Origin: Streptococcus oralis subsp. tigurinus
GTDB taxonomy: Bacteria > Bacillota > Bacilli > Lactobacillales > Streptococcaceae
Assembly: GCF_002356415.1 (NCBI RefSeq)
Contig: NZ_AP018338.1
Span: forward strand, 496,001-560,000
Direction of reading: 5' to 3'
Length of the DNA stretch: 64,000 nucleotides
Shown: positions 44,451 through 53,316 of the stretch, piece after piece
Layout: each line of letters starts with the position of its first letter
How positions within the stretch are numbered: position 1 is the stretch's first letter
Translations under genes and position numbers: made by a program
Notes under the pieces: generated by a model
Seen by the model: the letters and a program-made list of their open reading frames with translations, nothing else
Told to the model about the DNA's origin: nothing
The model's database searches: none

Positions 44451-45533
44451 TTAATCAAAATAAAGCAAGTCTTTGCTGGTGCTTGTAAAGAGGTCAAAGC
44501 CATCCTTGGTAACAACACCACAGTCTTCGATACGAATGCCGACTTTACCAGGGATATAGATACCTGGTTCAACAGAGAAGCACATGCCTTCTTCAATGAC
44601 CATGTCATTTCCTTCCATGATAGATGGGAATTCGTGGACATCCATACCGATACCGTGACCGAGACGGTGGTTAAAGTACTCACCGTAACCAGCTTTTTCG
44701 ATGACTTCACGGGCAGCGCGGTCTACTTCATGAGCAGTCACACCAGGTTTGATAAAGTCAAGAGCAGCTTGTTGGGCTTCAAGGGTCAAGTTGTAAATAT
44801 CTTTCTTGAATTGGTCTGGTTTGCCGACAGCGACTGTACGAGTCATATCTGATGCGTAGCCATTGACCATAACACCCAGGTCAAAGAGGAGAAGGGCGTC
44901 TTTTTCGACCTTGTTTGCACCAGGAATTCCGTGTGGATTTGCAGCATTATCACCAGTCAATACCATGGTATCAAAACTCATTTCATAGCCTTCACGTTTT
45001 AAGGCGAAGTCGATTTGGGCAATGATATCTGTCTCTGTTTTATCAAGAGAGATATTGTCAAAACCAACTTTTACAGCCTTATCAGCATAGAGCCCTGCAA
45101 CCATCATTTTTTGCACTTCATCAGTTGATTTGATGAGGCGCATGCGTTGGATGCGAGGAGTGAGGTTTTCAAACTCAGCAGTTTCAAAAACTGTTTTCAA
45201 ACCATGGTATTTTGTCAAGATGAGATTGTCAAACTCAACAGCGACACGTTTGAAGTCGCGCTGTGGCAAGGCATTTTTGATTTTTTGCCATGGATTTTCA
45301 GAATCCACATAGCCCACTACTGGGAAAGAAACAGTGCTGCTTGCACGCTCCACTTCAAGGGCTGGGACAAAAAGGAGAGGTTCCCGGTCCGCTAGGACAA
45401 AGAGGAACATTTGGCGTTCATGGGGATCACTGTAAAAACCAGTGAGGTAATTAATAGTGACGGGGTCAGATACGACAGCGACGTCTAGTTTTTCTGATTC
45501 AAGGTATGTTACGATTTGTTGTAATTTAGACAT
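44451..45533 (-). CDS. pepQ: Xaa-Pro dipeptidase (M24B, PepQ)
   Basis: 360 residues, cytosolic metallopeptidase that splits Xaa-Pro dipeptides. The creatinase N-terminal domain (about 1-125) is followed by a pita-bread domain. Metal ligands: LLLFDLGVMVNGYASDMTR (by position 216-234), HRLGHGIGMDVHEFP, and Glu in FSVEPGIYIPGKVG and RIEDCGVV. GAAGGTAG precedes the start. It ends just before a BOX element and has no neighbour of related function. Confidence 0.93.
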   Translation of the reverse strand: MSKLQQIVTYLESEKLDVAVVSDPVTINYLTGFYSDPHERQMFLFVLADREPLLFVPALEVERASSTVSFPVVGYVDSENPWQKIKNALPQRDFKRVAVEFDNLILTKYHGLKTVFETAEFENLTPRIQRMRLIKSTDEVQKMMVAGLYADKAVKVGFDNISLDKTETDIIAQIDFALKREGYEMSFDTMVLTGDNAANPHGIPGANKVEKDALLLFDLGVMVNGYASDMTRTVAVGKPDQFKKDIYNLTLEAQQAALDFIKPGVTAHEVDRAAREVIEKAGYGEYFNHRLGHGIGMDVHEFPSIMEGNDMVIEEGMCFSVEPGIYIPGKVGIRIEDCGVVTKDGFDLFTSTSKDLLYFD

Positions 45534-45610
45534 ATGCTACCTTCTTTCTACCTCTCTATTTTGGCAAAAAAAGAGAGAAAATGCAAGAGAGAAGGGTAAA
45601 AGAACAGGCA

Positions 45611-45643
45611 AAAAGAACTCCGACAAGATAGTGGAGTTCTTTT
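45611..45643. terminator. bidirectional-type terminator downstream of gatD
   Basis: AAAAGAACTCC (45611-45621) and GGAGTTCTTTT (45633-45643). It ends the minus-strand murT-gatD transcript. Confidence 0.88.
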
Positions 45644-45660
45644 ATCTAATTTTCCTTAGT

Positions 45661-46443
45661 TTAAGAAAAGTCAGCCTTGCTTTTCACGTCGCTGTATTCT
45701 TCAGCGATTTCTTGACTGAGAATATCCTCATAGGCAGGGAGTTGGATGTCCTGACCGTATTTTTTCTTGAGAGCAGTAGTGACTAAGCGATAAGCTAGAT
45801 TGGCATTACGAGAGAGGATAGGCCCGTGGAAGTAAGAACCAAAGACATTCTTATAATGAACCCCTTCGCCGACCTTTTCTTCGTTATTTCCATTTCCATA
45901 GACTACCTGTCCCAGTGGTTTTTGGTCATCTGAGAGGAAGGTACGGCCCTGATGATTTTCAAATCCATAGTAGGTTTCATCGAATTCGTCATTGTGAATC
46001 TTGATGTCGCCGATAAAGCGGTTATTGGTCTGGTTGAGGGTGTAGTGACCCATGACTCCTAGACCTTGGATGCGCTTGCCTGAGGCTTCAACATAATATT
46101 GCCCCAATAGTTGGAAACCACCGCAGATAGCTAGAACTACACCGTCGTTTTGAATGTAGTTGTCAATGCTCTCTTTTTTAGCAGGTAGGTCTCCTGCGAT
46201 AATACTTTGTTCAAAGTCTTGACCGCCACCGAAAAAGGCGATATCGTAGTGATTTTCGTCAAAGTCATCATGGAGAGAAACGATGTCAACCGTTACATGA
46301 GCCCCCAGCTTTTCAGCCACATACTTGAGCATAAGGATGTTTCCATTGTCTCCATAGGTATTCATGAGGTTCCCATAGAGGTGGGCGATGTTGAGCTGAT
46401 AAGGGTAGTTGCCAGCTTTTGAGGAAAGTGAAGTATAAACCAT
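45661..46443 (-). CDS. gatD: lipid II isoglutaminyl synthase, glutaminase subunit GatD
   Basis: 260 residues, CobB/CobQ-like class I glutamine amidotransferase. It supplies ammonia to MurT, which amidates the alpha-carboxyl of D-Glu in lipid II. The nucleophile Cys107 lies in [15 protein letters not shown]; the His is in [12 protein letters not shown]. Arg-rich ends are typical. Its ATG shares one base with the murT stop (TAATG), giving translational coupling and equal amounts of the two subunits. Essential for cross-linking in pneumococcus. Confidence 0.95.
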   Translation of the reverse strand: MVYTSLSSKAGNYPYQLNIAHLYGNLMNTYGDNGNILMLKYVAEKLGAHVTVDIVSLHDDFDENHYDIAFFGGGQDFEQSIIAGDLPAKKESIDNYIQNDGVVLAICGGFQLLGQYYVEASGKRIQGLGVMGHYTLNQTNNRFIGDIKIHNDEFDETYYGFENHQGRTFLSDDQKPLGQVVYGNGNNEEKVGEGVHYKNVFGSYFHGPILSRNANLAYRLVTTALKKKYGQDIQLPAYEDILSQEIAEEYSDVKSKADFS

Positions 46444-47786
46444 TAGTTCATCTCCTTTCTAACAATCTGACGACTAGCCAGCAGTTCGCGGAATTCCAGC
46501 ATGGCAGTATAGGTAGCTAGGATATAAGCATGCTTGCAGTCTTGCTTCTCAATGGTTTTGAGAACTTGCTCCAGATTACTTGTCTCAGTGATTTTATCAG
46601 CTGGATAGCCAGTCACCCGAAGACGACGAGCAATTTCAGAATGCCGAACACCGCCAGCGTTGATTTCAGGGATATCCATGTCAGTGATTTGTTCAAAGTC
46701 CGCATCCCAGATCCAGCTAGTGTCAATTCCATCTGCATAGTTGGCATTAAGGAGGACAGATAGGCTAAATGGGTAAGGAGCTAGTTTGATCATCTCGATA
46801 GCCTGAGTTGCACCGACTGGATTTTTAATCAAGACAAGGGTGCATTCCTTATCACCGATATGGAAGGTTTCCTGGCGTCCAAAGACAGCACGGCTTTTGT
46901 CAAATCCCTGCTTGATGAGTTGTGAATCGGCACCGAGGAAACGGGCAATAGCGACCGCAGCAAGGGCATTGTAGATATTGTAGAGTCCACCGATTTGGAT
47001 TCCGTATTCTTGTCCGTCAATGACAAAGCGAGAGTGATTGTTAGTCAATTCAACCAATTCTGTCAGACGGTAGTCCAAGTCAGGACGTTTGCAACCACAA
47101 TTTTCACAGATATAGGCCCCCAAGTTGGCATAGGTATTGAGTTCATATTTGAGGATGCCTTGACAGTCAGGGCAGAGAATACCTTCGGTATTGTAGTGAG
47201 CCCGTTGGGCTGGCCCTTTTTCCAAGTCAAAACCAAAATATTGTACAGGATTTGGAATAGCTGGCTTGTAGAAAAGCGGACTGTCACCATTGAGGAGAAC
47301 TGTAGCCGTAGGCACTTTACGGATGGCATCCAAAATCATGTTATAAGTCGTGTAAATCTCACCATAGCGGTCCATCTGGTCACGGAAAATATTAGTGATG
47401 ACAAAAAGGCTAGGGTGGATGTAGTCACAGATACGAGATAGACTGGCCTCGTCAATTTCTAGGACTGCAATGTTTTTTCCAGTTTTAGACGATTTGGCAG
47501 TCAAGAAGGTCGTTGCGATTCCTGTAATCATGTTGGCACCGCTTGGGTTAGTAAGAACCTGACCATAAACTTCTTTTAAAATGCCGACAGTCAGGGCGGT
47601 TGTCAGGGTTTTCCCATTGGTTCCAGTGACCACGACAATCTCGTAGTTCTTAGCTAGGTTTTGTAAAATATCTTTATCAAATTGGAGGGCAAGTTTTCCT
47701 GGGAGCGTACTTCCGCGGCCAAGACGGCTTAAAACGAAGTGAGAAGAACGCCCAGCTAGGAGGCCCAAAGTAGTTTTTAATTTCAT
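46443..47786 (-). CDS. murT: lipid II isoglutaminyl synthase, ATPase subunit MurT
   Basis: 447 residues, Mur-ligase-like. Central P-loop [13 protein letters not shown] (about 54-66). A four-cysteine zinc ribbon is inserted near 206-236 (CPDC ... CENC). The C-terminal DUF1727 domain (about 320-430) binds GatD. It activates lipid II D-Glu for amidation. The -10 box ends six bases before the ATG, and no ribosome site is seen, so it may be leaderless. The ATG is fixed by family alignment. Confidence 0.95.
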   Translation of the reverse strand: MKLKTTLGLLAGRSSHFVLSRLGRGSTLPGKLALQFDKDILQNLAKNYEIVVVTGTNGKTLTTALTVGILKEVYGQVLTNPSGANMITGIATTFLTAKSSKTGKNIAVLEIDEASLSRICDYIHPSLFVITNIFRDQMDRYGEIYTTYNMILDAIRKVPTATVLLNGDSPLFYKPAIPNPVQYFGFDLEKGPAQRAHYNTEGILCPDCQGILKYELNTYANLGAYICENCGCKRPDLDYRLTELVELTNNHSRFVIDGQEYGIQIGGLYNIYNALAAVAIARFLGADSQLIKQGFDKSRAVFGRQETFHIGDKECTLVLIKNPVGATQAIEMIKLAPYPFSLSVLLNANYADGIDTSWIWDADFEQITDMDIPEINAGGVRHSEIARRLRVTGYPADKITETSNLEQVLKTIEKQDCKHAYILATYTAMLEFRELLASRQIVRKEMN

Positions 47787-47792
47787 GTTTCT

Positions 47793-47801
47793 ATTATATC
47801 A
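47793..47801 (-). promoter_or_regulatory. extended -10 promoter of murT-gatD
   Basis: On the minus strand, TGATATAAT with TATAAT at 47798-47793, six bases before the murT ATG. The -35 is poor. Confidence 0.7.
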
Positions 47802-47840
47802 TAAAAGAAAGAAAAGACAGATTTGAGATTTCGCAGAAAC

Positions 47841-47863
47841 AAAAACAGCCCGATGAGGGCTGT
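47841..47863 (-). terminator. terminator of the flavoprotein gene
   Basis: ACAGCCC and GGGCTGT arms around TCATC on the minus strand, then T5. Confidence 0.88.
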
Positions 47864-47884
47864 GAGATAAGATAAGACTTCAAC

Positions 47885-49201
47885 TTAAATCGCAAACAAG
47901 TCATTCAAGTTCTCAGCCAAGGTTGGGTGAGTGAAGATTTGTTTTGTGAAGTAAGTGTAAGGGATCTTGTTGTCCATAGCAACAGTGATGATGTTGATGA
48001 TTTCTTGAGAACCTTCTGAGAAGATAGTTGCACCGAGAATCTCTTTTGTTTCAGTATTGACAACAGCTTTGAAGGCTCCGCGAAGGTCTCCATTTACGTG
48101 ACCACGAGGCATAGTAGCAACAGGGATTTCCTTAACAGCGTAAGGGAGTTTCAAATCAGCTGCTTGGCTTTCCGTCAAGCCAACTTGAGAAAGAGCTGGT
48201 GTGATGAACATGGTGTTTGGTACATTGAGACGGTCTTCAAGTGTGTAGCTGCCATCTCCAGCAAGGTAGCTGTAGACAACACGGAAGTCATCAAGTGAAA
48301 TGTAGGTGAATTGAAGTCCACCATTGACGTCTCCAACTGCAAAGACACCAGGAACGTTTGTTTGGCAGTGTTTGTCGACCTTGATAGCACCACGCTCCGT
48401 TAGTTCAATATCTGTATTTTCAAGTTGAAGTGGTTCTACATTCGGTTTACGTCCAGTTGCGTAGAGAAGGGCATCGAAACGGTAAGTTTCCTTTTCAGTT
48501 ACGACGAGGACTTGATCACCGTCGTTTTTGATTTCAGTAGTATGGATGTTTTGAAGCAATTCAATACCGTCTTCTTCCATGTATTGTTTAGCAAGAGCTG
48601 CGATGGAAGGTTCTGCACGAGGAAGGAATGTATCCAAGGCATCTAGGACTGTGACTTTGCTACCAAGTTTGTTGTAGAGTCCAGCAAATTCAAGACCGAT
48701 GTTTCCACCACCAAGGACTCCAAGTTTTTCAGGCAATTTGTCCAAGTTTTGGATACCTGTTGAGTCAAAGACATTTTTACTTGTAGCAAGTCCAGGAATT
48801 GGCAAGACGTTTGAAACAGCGCCAGTGTTGATGACGATTGTTTCAGCAGTCATTTCTTGTTTTTCGTCACCAGCCTGGATCTCGATCACCTTATTTGACA
48901 CGAAATGTGCCTCTGCATCAATGACATCAACGCCATTATCGGCCAACATTTTATAATTTTTAGCGTTAAGACGACCAGTCACCGCACCACGCTCTTTCAT
49001 GGTATCGTCAAATGACCAGCCCTTTTCAGCCGCTACAATCATAGTCTTGGTTGGGATACAAGCAATATTAATGCAAGTACCACCATACATCGCTTTACTG
49101 CGCTCGATGACAGCAACTTTTTTTCCAGCCGCATTCATCTTAGCAGCCAAAGTCTTACCGGCTTTACCAAATCCAATGATAATTAAATCGTATGTTAACA
49201 T
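47885..49201 (-). CDS. RclA/Har-type FAD-dependent pyridine nucleotide-disulfide oxidoreductase
   Basis: 438 residues, two-dinucleotide-binding-domain flavoprotein. FAD-binding IIGFGKAGKTLAA (about 8-20), redox pair Cys43 and Cys48 (GTCINIACIPTK), NAD(P)H-binding GVLGGGNIGLEFAGLY, and the C-terminal dimerization domain ending in FTHPTLAENL. The mitis-group ortholog, as I recall, reduces hypothiocyanous acid and helps survive host lactoperoxidase products; RclA is its enterobacterial relative. A mercuric reductase or glutathione reductase role is less likely. AGGAGGAT precedes the start. It is transcribed alone. Confidence 0.88.
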   Translation of the reverse strand: MLTYDLIIIGFGKAGKTLAAKMNAAGKKVAVIERSKAMYGGTCINIACIPTKTMIVAAEKGWSFDDTMKERGAVTGRLNAKNYKMLADNGVDVIDAEAHFVSNKVIEIQAGDEKQEMTAETIVINTGAVSNVLPIPGLATSKNVFDSTGIQNLDKLPEKLGVLGGGNIGLEFAGLYNKLGSKVTVLDALDTFLPRAEPSIAALAKQYMEEDGIELLQNIHTTEIKNDGDQVLVVTEKETYRFDALLYATGRKPNVEPLQLENTDIELTERGAIKVDKHCQTNVPGVFAVGDVNGGLQFTYISLDDFRVVYSYLAGDGSYTLEDRLNVPNTMFITPALSQVGLTESQAADLKLPYAVKEIPVATMPRGHVNGDLRGAFKAVVNTETKEILGATIFSEGSQEIINIITVAMDNKIPYTYFTKQIFTHPTLAENLNDLFAI

Positions 49202-49397
49202 TTTTAAATCCTCCTATTCGCATTTCATTCTAGCACAAGAAAAAAACTTTTGCACAATTCTGCTACGGGAAATGAAGTGAGCTTGAAATGGTCCCTTCAA
49301 ATCCTTTGAAAAAGAAGTTTCAGGCCACTTTACTGTTAGAAAATCGTTTACATGATTTTCCTTAAAGATTCTACTATCTTTTGCCCCGCTCTTGTGT

Positions 49398-49550
49398 TAT
49401 ACTAGATAGGTTGCAAAGAAACTCGTACTTTTCTTTCGTGGAAAAGAAGCAACACGGTATCTCGTTTTTTAAGAAGATACGTCATGAAAAGAAAAGTATA
49501 TACTAAGCGCTATAGGGTGGCTTCGCACCATCTTTAGAAAGAAGAAAAAC
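49398..49550 (+). promoter_or_regulatory. promoter and structured 5' leader of the DEAD-box helicase gene
   Basis: An extended -10, TGTTATACT (TATACT 49398-49403), starts a leader of about 140 bases. A closing stem, TACTTTTCTTT (49426-49436) with AAAGAAAAGTA (49488-49498), encloses two hairpins: CGTG/CACG (49437-49456) and GTATCT/AGATAC (49457-49480). A third small hairpin, GGTG/CACC, precedes the GTG start. The 49202-49397 stretch holds no gene. Confidence 0.65.
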
Positions 49551-51128
49551 GTGAAATTTAATGAATTTAACTTGTCTGCTGATTTGCTAGCAGAGATTGA
49601 AAAAGCTGGATTTGTAGAAGCAAGTCCCATCCAAGAACAGACCATTCCATTGGCTCTTGAGGGAAAAGACGTTATAGGTCAAGCCCAGACTGGTACAGGG
49701 AAAACCGCGGCCTTTGGCTTGCCAACCCTTGAAAAAATCCGTACAGAAGAAGCAACTATTCAAGCCTTGGTCATCGCTCCAACTCGTGAACTCGCTGTTC
49801 AAAGTCAAGAAGAACTCTTCCGCTTTGGTCGTAGCAAGGGAGTGAAAGTTCGCTCAGTTTACGGTGGTTCGAGCATTGAAAAACAAATCAAAGCTCTTAA
49901 GTCTGGTGCCCATATCGTTGTAGGAACACCAGGTCGTCTCTTGGACTTGATCAAACGCAAGGCTTTGAAATTGCACGATATTGAAACCCTCATCCTGGAT
50001 GAAGCGGACGAAATGCTCAACATGGGCTTCCTTGAAGACATTGAAGCCATCATTTCCCGTGTCCCTGAAAATCGTCAAACCTTGCTCTTTTCAGCAACGA
50101 TGCCAGATGCTATCAAACGTATCGGTGTTCAGTTTATGAAGGACCCTGAGCATGTCAAGATTGCTGCCAAGGAATTGACAACAGAATTGGTGGATCAGTA
50201 CTATATCCGTGTCAAGGAACAAGAGAAATTTGATACCATGACACGTCTTATGGATGTGGAACAACCAGAGCTTGCTATCGTATTTGGTCGTACCAAACGC
50301 CGTGTAGATGAATTGACTCGTGGACTTAAAATTCGTGGCTTCCGTGCAGAAGGAATTCATGGTGACTTAGACCAAAATAAACGTCTTCGTGTCCTTCGTG
50401 ATTTTAAAAATGGGAATCTTGATGTTCTAGTTGCGACAGACGTGGCAGCACGTGGTTTGGATATCTCAGGTGTGACCCATGTCTACAACTACGATATTCC
50501 ACAAGACCCTGAAAGTTACGTTCACCGTATCGGTCGTACAGGTCGTGCTGGTAAGTCAGGTCAATCTATTACTTTCGTAGCACCAAATGAAATGGGTTAC
50601 CTTCAAATCATCGAAAACTTGACTAAGAAACGCATGAAAGGCTTGAAACCAGCAACAGCAGAAGAAGCCTTCCAAGCTAAGAAACAAGTAGCGCTCAAGA
50701 AAATCGAACGAGACTTCGCAGACGAAGCCATTCGTGGGAACTTTGAAAAATTTGCTAAAGATGCTCGTAAATTGGCTGCAGAATTTAGTCCAGAAGAATT
50801 GGCTATGTATATCTTGAGTCTGACTGTCCAAGATCCAGACAGCCTTCCTGAAGTGGAGATTGCGCGTGAAAAACCACTGCCATTTAAACCATCAGGTAAT
50901 GGATTCGGTGGCAAAGGTAAGGGAGGTCGTGGAGGCCGTCGTGGGGACGACCGTCGAGACCGTGATCGCCGCGGCAATGGTCGCCGTGATGACTTCAAGA
51001 AAGGCAGTCGCGGGAACGATCGTTTTGATAAAGACAGACGTTATCGTAATAAAGACAATAAAAAACCTCACAACACTTCAAGCGAAAAGAAAACCGGCTT
51101 TGTTATTCGTAACAAAGGAGACAAATAG
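49551..51128 (+). CDS. cshA: DEAD-box ATP-dependent RNA helicase (CshA-like)
   Basis: 525 residues. Helicase motifs: Q motif near SPIQEQTIPLALEG, motif I AQTGTGKTA, motif II DEADEM, motif III SAT, and motif VI HRIGRTGRAG. The C-terminal tail (about 440-525) is rich in Arg, Gly, Asp and Lys (GGRGGRRGDDRRDRDRR), typical of RNA-binding tails in CshA. It unwinds RNA in ribosome assembly, mRNA decay and cold adaptation. It starts with GTG; AGAAAGAAG lies upstream. A structured leader suggests control at low temperature or by the helicase itself. Confidence 0.93.
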   Translation: MKFNEFNLSADLLAEIEKAGFVEASPIQEQTIPLALEGKDVIGQAQTGTGKTAAFGLPTLEKIRTEEATIQALVIAPTRELAVQSQEELFRFGRSKGVKVRSVYGGSSIEKQIKALKSGAHIVVGTPGRLLDLIKRKALKLHDIETLILDEADEMLNMGFLEDIEAIISRVPENRQTLLFSATMPDAIKRIGVQFMKDPEHVKIAAKELTTELVDQYYIRVKEQEKFDTMTRLMDVEQPELAIVFGRTKRRVDELTRGLKIRGFRAEGIHGDLDQNKRLRVLRDFKNGNLDVLVATDVAARGLDISGVTHVYNYDIPQDPESYVHRIGRTGRAGKSGQSITFVAPNEMGYLQIIENLTKKRMKGLKPATAEEAFQAKKQVALKKIERDFADEAIRGNFEKFAKDARKLAAEFSPEELAMYILSLTVQDPDSLPEVEIAREKPLPFKPSGNGFGGKGKGGRGGRRGDDRRDRDRRGNGRRDDFKKGSRGNDRFDKDRRYRNKDNKKPHNTSSEKKTGFVIRNKGDK

Positions 51129-51130
51129 AA

Positions 51131-51160
51131 AAAAGCGATTCACAGTGTGAATCGCTTTTA
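51131..51160 (+). terminator. terminator of the DEAD-box helicase gene
   Basis: AAAAGCGATTCAC and GTGAATCGCTTTT arms around AGT. Confidence 0.9.
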
Positions 51161-51338
51161 TATATAAGGAGACCGATAGTAAAAGAAGATGGTGATAGTA
51201 AAGGATAGGTGAAACGGAAAGGGATTTATCATGTCATCTTCTTATAATATTATAATATAAAAAATAAAATAGGATGTCAATAAAAAAATCGCTTTTTTCT
51301 AAAATATTTTTGCTGTTCAAAATTGCAATTAAATAAGC

Positions 51339-51353
51339 AATTTTCAGATAATA
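51339..51353. promoter_or_regulatory. CodY-box at the codY promoter
   Basis: AATTTTCAGATAATA agrees with the CodY consensus AATTTTCWGAAAATT at 13 of 15 positions. It ends one base before the -35 box, consistent with autoregulation. Confidence 0.75.
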
Positions 51354-51354
51354 A

Positions 51355-51383
51355 TTGAAAATTCACGCTCTTTATGTTATAAT
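51355..51383 (+). promoter_or_regulatory. promoter of codY-pncA
   Basis: TTGAAA (51355-51360), a 17-base spacer and TATAAT (51378-51383) with TGT at the extended position. Confidence 0.87.
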
Positions 51384-51409
51384 GGTAGCGATTAAATGCG
51401 AGGTAAAAA

Positions 51410-52198
51410 ATGGCACACTTATTAGAAAAAACAAGAAAAATTACTTCTATTTTGAAACGCTCAGAGGAGCAACTTCAAGATGAACTTCCTTACAATGCGA
51501 TTACACGCCAGTTGGCAGATATTATTGATTGTAACGCTTGTATTGTGAATAGCAAGGGACGCCTTTTAGGCTACTTCATGCGTTATAAAACGAATACAGA
51601 TCGTGTAGAGCAGTTTTTTCAAACTAAGATTTTTCCAGATGATTATATTCAAGGTGCAAACATGATCTATGATACGGAAGCCAACCTTCCTGTTGAACAT
51701 GATTTGACCATTTTCCCTGTAGAGAGCCGTGCAGATTTTCCAGATGGTTTGACGACCATTGCTCCGATTCATGTATCAGGGATTCGCCTAGGTTCGTTGA
51801 TCATTTGGCGCAATGATAAGAAATTTGAAGATGAAGATTTGATTCTTGTTGAGATTGCGAGCACGGTGGTAGGGATTCAACTGCTGAACTTCCAACGTGA
51901 AGAGGATGAGAAAAATATTCGCCGTCGTACTGCTGTTACCATGGCGGTTAATACCCTTTCCTATTCAGAACTTCGTGCCGTATCAGCTATTTTAGCTGAG
52001 TTGGATGGAAATGAAGGGCAGCTGACTGCATCAGTTATTGCAGATCGTATTGGCATTACGCGCTCAGTGATTGTCAATGCGCTTCGTAAATTGGAGTCGG
52101 CGGGAATTATTGAGAGTCGTTCATTAGGAATGAAGGGGACTTATCTCAAAGTTCTAATTGGTGATATTTTTGAGGAAGTGAAAAAGAGGGACTACTAA
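51410..52198 (+). CDS. codY: GTP- and branched-chain amino-acid-sensing global repressor CodY
   Basis: 262 residues, the standard length. The N-terminal GAF domain (about 1-155) binds branched-chain amino acids. The C-terminal winged helix-turn-helix has [21 protein letters not shown] (about 205-225), the CodY DNA-recognition sequence, and a conserved ending. It represses nitrogen and peptide uptake genes when amino acids are plentiful. GCGAGGTAAAAA precedes the ATG. Its stop codon overlaps the start of the next gene (TAATG). Confidence 0.97.
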   Translation: MAHLLEKTRKITSILKRSEEQLQDELPYNAITRQLADIIDCNACIVNSKGRLLGYFMRYKTNTDRVEQFFQTKIFPDDYIQGANMIYDTEANLPVEHDLTIFPVESRADFPDGLTTIAPIHVSGIRLGSLIIWRNDKKFEDEDLILVEIASTVVGIQLLNFQREEDEKNIRRRTAVTMAVNTLSYSELRAVSAILAELDGNEGQLTASVIADRIGITRSVIVNALRKLESAGIIESRSLGMKGTYLKVLIGDIFEEVKKRDY

Positions 52199-52773
52199 TG
52201 ACAAAGGCTTTAATCTCGATTGACTATACAGAGGATTTCGTAGCAGACCATGGAAAGCTAACTGCTGGAGCACCTGCTCAAGCAATATCAAAAGCCATTG
52301 ATCAGGTAACCAGATTAGCTTTTGAGCGTGGGGACTATGTCTTTTTTACCATTGATGCTCATGAGGAGAAGGATACATTCCACCCAGAAAGCAAGCTTTT
52401 TCCACCGCACAACATCATCGGAACTAGTGGGCGTAACCTTTATGGCCCCCTAGCTGATTTTTATGCTGAGCATGAGGCGGATAGTCGTGTCTTTTGGATG
52501 GACAAGCGTCACTATTCAGCATTTTCAGGAACGGACTTAGATATCCGTTTGCGGGAACGTCGGGTTGATACTGTTATCTTAACAGGTGTTTTGACGGATA
52601 TTTGTGTTCTTCATACGGCTATTGATGCCTATAATTTAGGTTATCAAATCGAGATTGTCAAGCCTGCAGTTGCCTCTATTTGGCCAGAAAATCATCAGTT
52701 TGCTCTTGGTCATTTTAAGAATACTCTGGGAGCCAAATTGCTAGATGAAAATCTGTCTGAAATGAAAGAATGA
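52198..52773 (+). CDS. isochorismatase-family hydrolase, probable nicotinamidase
   Basis: 191 residues. The cysteine-hydrolase triad is visible: Asp9 in SIDYTEDF, Lys in WMDKRHYSAF, and Cys in LTGVLTDICVLHTA. Metal-binding residues are in FFTIDAHEEKDTFHPESKLFP. It probably converts nicotinamide to nicotinate in NAD salvage (PncA-like). It is translationally coupled to codY through TAATG, linking NAD salvage to the CodY transcript. Other isochorismatase-family substrates cannot be excluded. Confidence 0.85.
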   Translation: MTKALISIDYTEDFVADHGKLTAGAPAQAISKAIDQVTRLAFERGDYVFFTIDAHEEKDTFHPESKLFPPHNIIGTSGRNLYGPLADFYAEHEADSRVFWMDKRHYSAFSGTDLDIRLRERRVDTVILTGVLTDICVLHTAIDAYNLGYQIEIVKPAVASIWPENHQFALGHFKNTLGAKLLDENLSEMKE

Positions 52774-52809
52774 TTCCCTTGGAAAAATGAAAAAAATCTG
52801 AAAAAAGTG

Positions 52810-52838
52810 TTGACAAAGATTTTGAAAGTTGATATACT
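52810..52838 (+). promoter_or_regulatory. promoter of tRNA-Leu
   Basis: TTGACA (52810-52815), a 17-base spacer and TATACT (52833-52838). A strong consensus promoter 15 bases before the tRNA. Confidence 0.92.
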
Positions 52839-52853
52839 AGTAAAGTAATCGAC

Positions 52854-52939
52854 GCGGGGATGGCGGAATTGGCAGACGCGCAGGACTAAGGATCCTGTGA
52901 CCGCTTTAGGTCGTGAGGGTTCAAGTCCCTCTCTCCGCA
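52854..52939 (+). tRNA. tRNA-Leu (anticodon AAG)
   Basis: 86 bases. The acceptor pairs GCGGGGA with TCTCCGC and has discriminator A. The anticodon stem CAGGA/TCCTG encloses loop CTAAGGA, giving anticodon AAG (reads CUU and, if deaminated to I, CUC/CUA). The long variable arm (GACCGCTTTAGGTC) is typical of a class II leucine tRNA, and the T-loop TTCAAGTC is present. The 3' CCA is not encoded (ATA follows). Confidence 0.96.
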
Positions 52940-52946
52940 TAGGGTA

Positions 52947-52979
52947 AGAGTTAGCTTTGGCTAGCTCTTTTTGTTTTTA
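52947..52979 (+). terminator. tRNA-Leu terminator
   Basis: AGAGTTAGC and GCTAGCTCT around TTTG, followed by T-rich sequence. Confidence 0.9.
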
Positions 52980-53020
52980 CAAAGAAGACTAGAGGCTACG
53001 TTTCGTATATCGAAAAATAT

Positions 53021-53156
53021 TGGCATCAAGAACAGTCATTGTATCAGAAAATTTAAACTGAGTTTTCCATTTCATCCTATCAAGAATTTTCTCAGACACA
53101 AGTCAGAAAATGAAGAACTTAGGAAATGGAAAATGCTAAGCTGAAAGACGGTGCCA
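53021..53156. repeat. long imperfect palindrome, possible miniature element
   Basis: Nested inverted repeats share one centre near 53099. The outer pair is TGGCATC (53021-53027) with GGTGCCA (53150-53156). The middle pair is TTTTCCATTTC (53063-53073) with GAAATGGAAAA (53123-53133). The inner pair is ATTTTCT..GAC (53086-53097) with GTC.AGAAAAT (53102-53111). There is no coding frame of note inside. Confidence 0.6.
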
Positions 53157-53209
53157 GCATTTATAAAATGGAGTATATTTTTGATTGATAAAACGTATTC
53201 CATATGAGA

Positions 53210-53237
53210 AAAGTTAGTGTTCGCTAGCTTTTTTGTT
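53210..53237 (+). terminator. terminator-like hairpin upstream of vex1
   Basis: AAAGTTAG and CTAGCTTT around TGTTCG, followed by TTTTGTTTTTTT. Confidence 0.7.
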
Positions 53238-53316
53238 TTTTTCAAAAAAATTTTTTGATTTCATAAACATTTCATATTTGGATTTTATAATAGTCTTACA
53301 AATATGGAGGTGACAA

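Noticed and set aside
50603..50998. 131-codon frame antisense to the DEAD-box helicase gene, rich in Arg/Ser/Pro
   Set aside because: A mirror of the Arg/Gly-rich tail codons; no promoter or ribosome site.
52980..53020. Possible second tRNA after tRNA-Leu
   Set aside because: No acceptor stem, T-loop or anticodon arm could be found.
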